Shown in pieces: positions 24,819-31,043 of a stretch of 44,332 nucleotides of DNA. Position 1 is the first letter of the stretch; every line of letters starts with the position of its first letter. Source of the stretch: Thermoanaerobaculaceae bacterium (GTDB lineage: Bacteria > Acidobacteriota > Thermoanaerobaculia > Thermoanaerobaculales > Thermoanaerobaculaceae); contig JACADV010000069.1 of NCBI GenBank assembly GCA_013388425.1, positions 1 to 44,332 on the forward strand, read 5' to 3'. The position numbers and the translations under genes were made by a program. The notes beneath the pieces were generated by a model. It was not told the origin of the DNA and did no database searches. It saw only the letters and a program-made list of their open reading frames with translations.

Positions 24819-26607
24819 AGTCGTGGCAGTTGGCGCAGTCGCCCTCCTCCTGGTAGTGGCCAGCCTTGTCGTCGTGGCAGGCGAGGCAGGCGTCACGACC
24901 GGTAACCTGCCAGCGGTGCGGCTGGTGACAGTCGGTGCAAGCGGCATCCGGGTGGCCACCGCTGCGGTGCAAGCCTGACAGGGTGTCGTGGCAGCTCGCG
25001 CAGTCGGCAAGTGGCTGCACCTCGCCGCTGCGCGCATGGCAGGTGTCGCACCCCGAGGCCATCATGGGCGCCGCCGCGTCGAGACGGTGACAGGTGGCGC
25101 ACTCGGTGGGTGGCCGAAACCCCGCAGCGTGGCAGCGGTTGCACAGGATGGTGGCGTGTTTCCCCTCCAGCTCCATGGGGTGCCACGCCTCCGTCGCCTC
25201 CGGAACGGCAGCACCGATGGGGGCCAGCGGTCCCCGCTGGGGCAAGGTGTGGCAGATGGCGCAGTCTTTGGTGAGCACGCGCCCGTTGGCAGCGACGTGC
25301 TGGCCGTCGTGGCAGCGGAAGCAGCCCGGCCAGTTGCGGTGGCCAATGTTGGAGGCGTAGCTGCGCCAGTTGACGTTCATCTTTGGAAAGACGCTGCGCC
25401 TGTAGATGGCAACGACGGTTTCGCACGCCTCGGCAATGTGCTGCTGCTGGGCAGCCGCCACGCTGGGGTAGTTGGCCGCGTAGAAGGAGGTGATCTCCTC
25501 GGTGATGCCACGCTCGGCTGCCTTATGGTCGGGGTACTCCCGCACCAGGGCATCCACCGCCACCTTCTTGATCCACGGCAGCGCTGGCGAGATGAGGCCG
25601 GAGGCCATGGCGGTGTCCACGGCTCCCTCGGGAGGGAGGAAGACGTGCGTGGGCCGGTTGTGGCAGTCCATACAGTCCATGGTTCGGCGTGGCAGTTTGG
25701 CGAGCTGGTCGGCTGCAAGATTGGTATCGCTGGCCACGTACTCCAGGACGGTACCGTCCGCATGCCGCACCGACACCCACGGGATCACCTGTTGCTGCGC
25801 GTCGGCCGCAGCAAAGGTGATCTGGTTCTCGATGATCATGTGGAAGTGGATGCCGGCGTTTTGCCCCAGCTTTGGGCTCCCCCCGCCGGTCTTCACCAGG
25901 AAGGTGATCTGCTCAGCCGTGTTGGCCTCGTCGTAGCGGAAGTGGGGGTTGCGGATGAGCTGGGCACCGTAGAACTTTTGCGGCCAGTGGCACTCCTCGC
26001 AGGTCTCCCGTGCCGGCCGCAGGTTCTTGATGGGGACCGGGATGGGCGTTTCGTAGGTGTGGAAGAGCACGGCGAACACCTGGCGCACCCCAGAGAGTTT
26101 GGATTTCACGTACCAGTCCGCCCCCGAGCCCACGTGGCACTCGACGCAGGACACCCGGGCGTGGGGGGAGGCTTGGTAAGCGGTGAACTCCGGCTCCATG
26201 ACCGTGTGGCAGATGCGGCCGCAGAACGTCACCGACTCGGTAAAGAGGAAACCGTGGTAGCCGGTGACGGCGAGGAGGATGAGGAGGAACACGGCGGCCA
26301 CGGCAGCGCGGCCGAAGCGCCGCCGCTGTCGGGGGTCGTTCAGGTCCACCCGCGGGTAGGGTGGAGCCTCGCTGGTGCCGAGCCGGCGCCGGCGCAGGCT
26401 TTCCCGCCGCATGCCGTAGAAGAAGACGAGCAGGCCTAGGACCACGAACATGGGCAGCAGCAGGAACGCCACGATCCCGAAGTAGGGGCTGCCGCCGCCC
26501 AGGATGAGCATGAAGGCGACGGTGAGCAGGATGAGGGTGACGCTGGCAGCAACGATGAGGCCGCCCGCGTAGCTCACCGGGTTGTGGTGGAGGTGCTTCT
26601 GTTTCAT
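24808..26607 (-). CDS. Membrane multiheme cytochrome c (13 heme sites)
   Basis: A 599-residue membrane-anchored cytochrome. Three membrane helices (about residues 13-36, 43-66, 99-119) precede the periplasmic part. I count 12 CxxCH sites, at Cys154, 203, 312, 429, 449, 489, 503, 520, 536, 557, 574 and 591, plus one C-x3-CH site at 129 (CGRICH) directly after the third helix. The first five sites are widely spaced in a NapC/NirT-like region; the last eight are packed into 150 residues like a nanowire-type tail. It likely takes electrons from quinol and passes them outward; the terminal acceptor is unknown. ATG 26607 overlaps the glucokinase stop (ATGA), with GGAGGGCAGGA upstream. Haem-lyase genes are not in the window. 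Confidence 0.9.
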   Translation of the reverse strand: MKQKHLHHNPVSYAGGLIVAASVTLILLTVAFMLILGGGSPYFGIVAFLLLPMFVVLGLLVFFYGMRRESLRRRRLGTSEAPPYPRVDLNDPRQRRRFGRAAVAAVFLLILLAVTGYHGFLFTESVTFCGRICHTVMEPEFTAYQASPHARVSCVECHVGSGADWYVKSKLSGVRQVFAVLFHTYETPIPVPIKNLRPARETCEECHWPQKFYGAQLIRNPHFRYDEANTAEQITFLVKTGGGSPKLGQNAGIHFHMIIENQITFAAADAQQQVIPWVSVRHADGTVLEYVASDTNLAADQLAKLPRRTMDCMDCHNRPTHVFLPPEGAVDTAMASGLISPALPWIKKVAVDALVREYPDHKAAERGITEEITSFYAANYPSVAAAQQQHIAEACETVVAIYRRSVFPKMNVNWRSYASNIGHRNWPGCFRCHDGQHVAANGRVLTKDCAICHTLPQRGPLAPIGAAVPEATEAWHPMELEGKHATILCNRCHAAGFRPPTECATCHRLDAAAPMMASGCDTCHARSGEVQPLADCASCHDTLSGLHRSGGHPDAACTDCHQPHRWQVTGRDACLACHDDKAGHYQEEGDCANCHDFTR

Positions 26608-27617
26608 GGGTTGTCCTGCCCTCCTGGGTACTGGAACCGGTCCTCCTGGAGTCGTTCGTAGCCAAGCAGCGCGGCACCCCGCAGGGGGGTGGCCGGGTCG
26701 GTGCAGACGGCCAGGGGCACCTCTTCCAACAGCCCCCGCATGCTCCCCTTGGCGAGGAAGGCGGTCACGAAAGCGCCGTCAGCAAGTTTCGGCAGGATCC
26801 TGGGCGCGATACCACCCGCCACCACCACTCCCCCCCGCGCCAGACAGCGCAGCGCCAGGTTGCCAGCCTCGGCGCCGAGGACGCGGACGAACAGCTCCAC
26901 CACCTCCTGGCAGGTGCGGTGGCCGCTCGAGGCCAGGCGGGTGATGGCGGCGGGTTTCCTGGCCGGCGCGGCCCGCTCCACCGCGGCCGCCGCCGGTCTG
27001 CCGGTGCGGACCAGGAACTCGTAGATGCGCACCAGGCCGGGGCCGGAGAGCACGTGTTCCAGCGCCACGTGCTCCTCGGGCCCGGCGAGAGTTGCGGCCA
27101 GAGCTCGCTGCAGCTCCCCCCGCGGGGCAAAGTCGGCATGTCCCCCTTCGCTGGGCAGCACCAGGTGCCCCTCGCGGTGCGGCACCACCACCGCTTCTCC
27201 TAGCCCGCTGCCCGGCCCGAGCACGGCCAGCACCCGGTCGGTGCGCACCCCCGGGCCGTGGAGGAGGTGGAGGTGGCGGGGTGGGGTGGCCAGTACGCCG
27301 CGGGCGGTGGCCTCGAAGTCGTTCACCAGGAGCACGCGCTCCAGGCCGCAGGCGGCCGCCAGCGTGACTTCCTCCAACAGCCACGGCAGGTTCGTGGTGC
27401 GACACGCACCACCCGCCACGGGGCCCGGCACGCCGAGGCAGGCGGCCGCCGGCAGGCTCGGGGTGCCAGCGCAGAAGGGGGCGAGCATGCTGTCCAGGGA
27501 GGGGAAGTCGGCAGTGGCGAAGCGGCGGGGGCGGGCCAGGGAGACCGTGGTGCCATCCGTTTCGGCCCACGCCAGGAGGGCCTTGGTGGCGCCAATATCG
27601 CCCACCAACAGCGCCAT
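26604..27617 (-). CDS. glk: Glucokinase
   Basis: A 337-residue ROK-unrelated, Glk-type glucokinase (EC 2.7.1.2) that phosphorylates glucose with ATP at the start of glycolysis. The phosphate loop is GDIGATKALL at the N-terminus, followed by GVPGPVAGG, TNLPW, VNDFEATARG, GPGSGLGEA and the sugar-binding SEGGHADFAPRG. A glycine-rich VVAGGIAPRIL motif lies near the C-terminus. ATG 27617 is chosen because MALLVGDIGATK is the normal family start; the open frame extends upstream through unlikely sequence. No ribosome-binding site is evident. Its stop overlaps the cytochrome start, an unexpected pairing of glycolysis with respiration. Confidence 0.93.
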   Translation of the reverse strand: MALLVGDIGATKALLAWAETDGTTVSLARPRRFATADFPSLDSMLAPFCAGTPSLPAAACLGVPGPVAGGACRTTNLPWLLEEVTLAAACGLERVLLVNDFEATARGVLATPPRHLHLLHGPGVRTDRVLAVLGPGSGLGEAVVVPHREGHLVLPSEGGHADFAPRGELQRALAATLAGPEEHVALEHVLSGPGLVRIYEFLVRTGRPAAAAVERAAPARKPAAITRLASSGHRTCQEVVELFVRVLGAEAGNLALRCLARGGVVVAGGIAPRILPKLADGAFVTAFLAKGSMRGLLEEVPLAVCTDPATPLRGAALLGYERLQEDRFQYPGGQDNP

Positions 27618-27746
27618 GGCCGAGCGTTTCGTCGCCCCGTGCCGTAACCTTGCCGCTCGCTGCAGCGGAGAGCACCCCTCCCTCTGCACCTGGTCACCCA
27701 CCACCGGCTCGCCTCCCCCTTCGATCCCACCCTCACGGCCGCTGTC

Positions 27747-27775
27747 AGTTTTGGGCGGTGAGGAGCTGGTGTCAA
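27747..27775 (-). promoter_or_regulatory. Candidate promoter for glk-cytochrome operon
   Basis: A perfect TTGACA (27770-27775, minus strand) is followed after 17 nt by AAAACT (27747-27752). Transcription would start near 27740, leaving a leader of about 120 nt. Confidence 0.35.
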
Positions 27776-27818
27776 GTAACAGGCCCCGGCACGAGTGACC
27801 CGTGGCTCGGGCGGTCGC

Positions 27819-28331
27819 CTATGGGGCCTGGCGGGCAAGCACCGTCCAGGAACCGGCTGCATCGTTCTTTTCGGCGTAGACCTCGTAGGCCTTGTCGCGC
27901 AGCGCGTCCACGAGAGGGGCAGGGTAAAACGGTGCCCGCAGCGCCACCACCTGGCCCGGCTCCGTTGCCGCGAGTTGGGCCACCACTTCCCCCAGCGGGG
28001 TGCCGCCCCTGCCCAGGATCTCTTCCGCGTCCAGAGTGGCCACGGGGGCGCCCTCGCCCACCCAGGTGGGTCGTGGTGCTGCCAGGGCAGGCTCCTCTCC
28101 GTTGCAGGAGAGGGGTTGGCCCAGGGCACGGCGGAGTGCGTTGACCACGTCGGGCACTGCCAGACCGGCGATCTGTGCTGCCTGCGCCACGGTGGCAATC
28201 CGCGCCACGGTGCGCCGGAGGATGGGGTTGGAGAGGCGGCGAAACTCGGGCGAGAGCTCCACGAGCACCGCCTCGAGCTCGGGATGGGCGTCCAGGAGTG
28301 GGCCGATCTTGGTGGCTGCGCTCACGTTCAT
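27819..28331 (-). CDS. DUF1858-DUF2249 protein
   Basis: A 170-residue cytoplasmic protein. Residues about 5-70 (ATKIGPLLDAHPELEAVL..) match DUF1858, a helical domain often found with hybrid-cluster and hemerythrin-like proteins, and about 95-168 (LDAEEILGRGGTPLGEV..) match DUF2249, a TusA-like fold. The single cysteine lies in the linker; the CxPxC pair of redox-active DUF1858 proteins is missing. ATG 28331 overlaps the stop of the upstream DUF438 gene (ATGA). Relatives are often linked to nitric-oxide and iron-cluster stress, so a helper role to its partner is likely, by inference. Confidence 0.82.
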   Translation of the reverse strand: MNVSAATKIGPLLDAHPELEAVLVELSPEFRRLSNPILRRTVARIATVAQAAQIAGLAVPDVVNALRRALGQPLSCNGEEPALAAPRPTWVGEGAPVATLDAEEILGRGGTPLGEVVAQLAATEPGQVVALRAPFYPAPLVDALRDKAYEVYAEKNDAAGSWTVLARQAP

Positions 28332-29569
28332 GGCTGCGTTCCCTCCTCGTCCAGGAGGCGGCGCTCCCCCTCGAGCGCGCGGATGGCCGTCACGTCCTGG
28401 GTCATCTCCAAAATCCCCAGGTAGGCACCGGCCGCGTCCCGCACGGGGAGGTAGCGGATGTGCACGAAGCGCCCGTGGAACTGGATCCAGAACTCCGCCA
28501 CCTGCCGCTGGCCGCTGCGCAGCTCGTCCACCACCCGTTGCACGATGTGCAGCGAGGCGGGGGGGTGGCAGTCCTGCACGCGGCGTCCGAGGATGGCGCG
28601 GTTGCGCGTGAAGATGCGGTCCTTGCCCTCGGAGAAGTAGGCCACGCGGTCGTTGGCGTCCACGAAGGTAATATCCACCGGCAGCGCGTCCAAGAGCGCC
28701 GCCAGCTGCACGGCCGTGAGTTGGCCGGAGGGGAGCCTCACAGTGCCGGCGGGCGAGTCGGCACCGGGGGTGGGTGGGGTCGGGAGGGCCGGTTCCCACT
28801 CGCTGCCGGGCTCCACGAGACCCGCGCCAAAGTCGCCCCACTGCTGGCGCACGCTGCTCCAGTCGGTGTCCGAGAGGTGCTCGAGCGCCATCGGCCAGAG
28901 CACCCGGTCTTCCTTCTCCACCATCCCTTCCACGGCCGCGAGCAGCGGCTCCACCACCACTTGGCGCACCAGCGCCAGGTCCGAGGCGGCGAGAGCCTCG
29001 GCGTTGGCCGCCGCCTCGCCAGCGGCACGGAGCGTGTCGCGGATGTCGTCGTCCACCCCCCACATCACCTTGGGGGGTGCGGTGATGCCAGCCTTTTCCA
29101 GGAATGGGAAAACCAGGTACTCCTTGCGCTTGTAGTGGGCGTCCACGAGCTCCAGCCGCGCCTGCAGCGTGCGCCAGCGCGCGGCGAAGGAGGGTGGGAC
29201 GGTGCCCTGGTCGCTGGCCAGCTCCTGGAACAGACGCCGGTAAGTGGCCACGAGCTCCAGGATGGCCTGGTTCTCGGCCTTGAAGGTGTGGACCGGGTGG
29301 CCCGGCACCGTATGGACGGGGGGTTGTCCGGCCAGGGTGTCGCGGAACACCGCCACGTGCAGATCGCACATGCGACGGATTTCGCTCTCGGGCATCCCTT
29401 CCGCCATGAGCTCCGACTCCAGCGCCGAAATCTCGCCAGCTCCCACCTGGTCCAGCACGGCCCGGAAGCGGTTCTTCAAAGTATCCGGCGAAGCACCGGC
29501 GTGGAGCTCGAGGATCATCCCTTTGAGGGCCTCGAGCCGGTGCCGGCGGTTGTCGATCAGTTCGCTCAC
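28328..29569 (-). CDS. DUF438 - hemerythrin-like - PAS protein
   Basis: A 413-residue cytoplasmic protein with three parts: DUF438 (about residues 5-85), a hemerythrin-like HHE helical domain (about 85-240; HTFKAENQAIL, DAHYKRKEYLVFPFLEK, EKEDRVLWPMAL supply candidate di-iron ligands) and a C-terminal PAS domain (about 285-400) with YFSEGKDRIFTRN, GRRVQDCHPP, FWIQFHGRFVHIRY and GILEMTQDVT. This architecture is known as a family but its reaction is unproven; binding of oxygen or nitric oxide at the di-iron site is a reasonable inference. GTG 29569 has GAGGGGGA upstream. It heads a two-gene operon, with an FNR-like box 66-79 nt before the start. Confidence 0.88.
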   Translation of the reverse strand: MSELIDNRRHRLEALKGMILELHAGASPDTLKNRFRAVLDQVGAGEISALESELMAEGMPESEIRRMCDLHVAVFRDTLAGQPPVHTVPGHPVHTFKAENQAILELVATYRRLFQELASDQGTVPPSFAARWRTLQARLELVDAHYKRKEYLVFPFLEKAGITAPPKVMWGVDDDIRDTLRAAGEAAANAEALAASDLALVRQVVVEPLLAAVEGMVEKEDRVLWPMALEHLSDTDWSSVRQQWGDFGAGLVEPGSEWEPALPTPPTPGADSPAGTVRLPSGQLTAVQLAALLDALPVDITFVDANDRVAYFSEGKDRIFTRNRAILGRRVQDCHPPASLHIVQRVVDELRSGQRQVAEFWIQFHGRFVHIRYLPVRDAAGAYLGILEMTQDVTAIRALEGERRLLDEEGTQP

Positions 29570-29606
29570 TGGTATCCCCCTCGACGGGCGTTTCCCCGTC
29601 CCGGGT

Positions 29607-29612
29607 AGTGTG
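29607..29612 (-). promoter_or_regulatory. -10 element for DUF438 operon
   Basis: CACACT on the minus strand. A start at 29600 would place the FNR-like box centre at -41.5, the classic position for an activator contacting polymerase, and leave a 30-nt leader with a ribosome-binding site. Confidence 0.4.
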
Positions 29613-29634
29613 GCCAGCGCTCGCCCCGCCCGCC

Positions 29635-29648
29635 TTGACGCGGATCAA
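29635..29648 (-). promoter_or_regulatory. FNR/DNR-like box
   Basis: TTGACGCGGATCAA (plus strand) matches the CRP/FNR-family palindrome TTGAT-N4-ATCAA at 9 of 10 positions. It lies between the divergent DUF438 and glycosyltransferase genes, centred at -41.5 from the predicted DUF438 start and about -50.5 from the glycosyltransferase start. Confidence 0.5.
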
Positions 29649-29679
29649 GCAGCTTTCCGGCCGCTGCCGTGGCCGCGCG

Positions 29680-29685
29680 TAGAAT
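29680..29685 (+). promoter_or_regulatory. -10 element of leaderless promoter (glycosyltransferase)
   Basis: TAGAAT, then 6 nt (GCGCCC), then GTG at 29692; no ribosome-binding site. Confidence 0.6.
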
Positions 29686-29691
29686 GCGCCC

Positions 29692-30981
29692 GTGGGCGTG
29701 CGTGTGGGCTTCTTGACGGAGCGGATGCTCCTGGGCTTTGGCGTCGATCTGGTGGTGCACGAGACGGCACGCCGCCTCATGCTGCGGGGGTTCGAACCCA
29801 CTGTCTTCACCACCCGCAGCGACGAGACCTACCGCGACGCACCCTACCCCATCGTGGATCTTTCGGCGCGCGTGGGGAGCGACGACGTCTTTTCCCCCTC
29901 CTTCATGCTCGCCAGTCTGGAGGTGCTGCAAAGCGCTGGGATGGAGGCGTGGGTCGTCGAGACCCCCCCCTTCTACGACTGGTTCGAGCACCTGCCAGCA
30001 CCGGTGGTGTGCGTGGAGCACGGCACACCCCCCGGCAGTTTCTTCCCCCGCCGGCTCGGCCGGCGCATCGAGGCGCGGCGGCAGCGCCGCTTCGAGGACG
30101 TGTACGGCAACCTGCGTCCCGGCGACGGGGTGGTCGCCATTTCCGAGTACATCAGGTCGGGCCTGCCGCCAGAGGTGGCCGGGAGGGCAGTGGTGATCCA
30201 CAACGGTGGCGACCACTACCCTCTGGCAACGGCCGAGGCGGCGCGGGCGTTGCGCAGGCGCTGCGGCGTGGGCGAGGACGAGGTAGTGGTGCTCTGGGTG
30301 GGGAGGGCGGAGCTGCACAACGACCTGCAGCCGTACAAGGGTTTCCGCGAACTCCTGGCCCTGGCGCCAGCGATTGCTTCGCGGGTGCGGGGGGTCCGCG
30401 TGGTGGCGCTGGGGCGGGGCGACGATGCGGCGCGGGGGGCCATGGAGCGCGCTGGCATCACGCCCCTGTTCCACCTCCCGGCGCAGGACATGGCGGCGGC
30501 GTTGCGAGGGGCGGACGTGTTGGTGAGCACCTCGCGCTGGGAGGGGTTCAACCTGCCGCTGGTGGAAGCGCAGTTTCAGGGCACGCCGGTGGTGGCGTAC
30601 CGACTCTGCGCCCACCCGGAGGTGGTGCGGGACGGCGAATCGGGGATCCTGGTGGCCACCCGGGAGGAACTCCTCTCAGCTGTGGTGCGCCTGGCCAGCG
30701 ATGCCGAGGTTCGGCGGCGGCTGGCCGAGGGGGCGCGAGCGGCGGTGGCCCGCTTCACCTGGGACGCGGCGGCGGACCGTCTGGCTACCTACCTCCAGCG
30801 CTGCCTCGCCGAAGCCAGACGCCACCCGCTCCTGCCGCCCACACCACCGGTGAAGGACCGGCGGTACTACCTGAAGGTGGCGCGGCGGATCCTGCGCCGC
30901 GAGGGGATCGTCGTGCTGCTGCGGGAGAGCCTTTCGGCGTTGCGAAAGCGCGCCAGGCACCTGCTATCATCGCGAGCGTGA
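29692..30981 (+). CDS. Glycosyltransferase family 4 protein
   Basis: A 429-residue GT-B glycosyltransferase that moves a sugar from a nucleotide-sugar to an acceptor. The acceptor-binding half begins VRVGFLTERMLLGFGVDLVVHE; the donor-binding half contains VVLWVGRAE, DVLVSTSRWEGFNLPLVEAQ with the E-x7-E signature, and GTPVVAY. A basic C-terminal extension (about residues 385-429, with LKVARRILRR) could sit on the inner membrane. Acceptor unknown. GTG 29692 fits both the family N-terminus and the leaderless promoter. It is followed by the ABC exporter, whose upstream ORF start overlaps its stop. Confidence 0.88.
   Translation: MGVRVGFLTERMLLGFGVDLVVHETARRLMLRGFEPTVFTTRSDETYRDAPYPIVDLSARVGSDDVFSPSFMLASLEVLQSAGMEAWVVETPPFYDWFEHLPAPVVCVEHGTPPGSFFPRRLGRRIEARRQRRFEDVYGNLRPGDGVVAISEYIRSGLPPEVAGRAVVIHNGGDHYPLATAEAARALRRRCGVGEDEVVVLWVGRAELHNDLQPYKGFRELLALAPAIASRVRGVRVVALGRGDDAARGAMERAGITPLFHLPAQDMAAALRGADVLVSTSRWEGFNLPLVEAQFQGTPVVAYRLCAHPEVVRDGESGILVATREELLSAVVRLASDAEVRRRLAEGARAAVARFTWDAAADRLATYLQRCLAEARRHPLLPPTPPVKDRRYYLKVARRILRREGIVVLLRESLSALRKRARHLLSSRA
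30965..30970 (+). promoter_or_regulatory. -10 element before exporter upstream ORF
   Basis: TATCAT inside the 3' end of the glycosyltransferase gene, then 7 nt, then GTG at 30978, the start of a 21-codon ORF. Fits the leaderless promoter pattern. Confidence 0.45.
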
Positions 30982-31043
30982 CCCCGCACCACGCCACTGC
31001 TTCCCTCCCTCGCTGGAGGGGGCGGACTTCGGGAGCGTACTGA
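30978..31043 (+). CDS. Putative leader peptide ORF before ABC exporter
   Basis: A 21-codon ORF starting with GTG 7 nt after TATCAT and ending in TGA that directly abuts the exporter GTG (TGAGTG). The peptide begins MTPHHATASL and is basic at its C-terminal half (PRWRGRTSGAY). A GGGAG site for the exporter start lies inside its last codons. If translated as a leaderless ORF, it would feed ribosomes to the exporter start by termination-reinitiation. Its start also overlaps the glycosyltransferase stop. No mass or conservation data support it yet. Confidence 0.4.
   Translation: MTPHHATASLPRWRGRTSGAY

Noticed and set aside
27781-27829. Inverted repeat AGGCCCC/GGGGCCT after the DUF1858 gene as a terminator
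   Set aside because: The arms are 35 nt apart, one arm is inside the coding region, and there is no T-run.
29781-29806. A T-arm-like GGGGGTTCGAACCCAC suggesting a tRNA
   Set aside because: It lies inside the glycosyltransferase frame (RGFEPT) and has no acceptor, D or anticodon stems around it.
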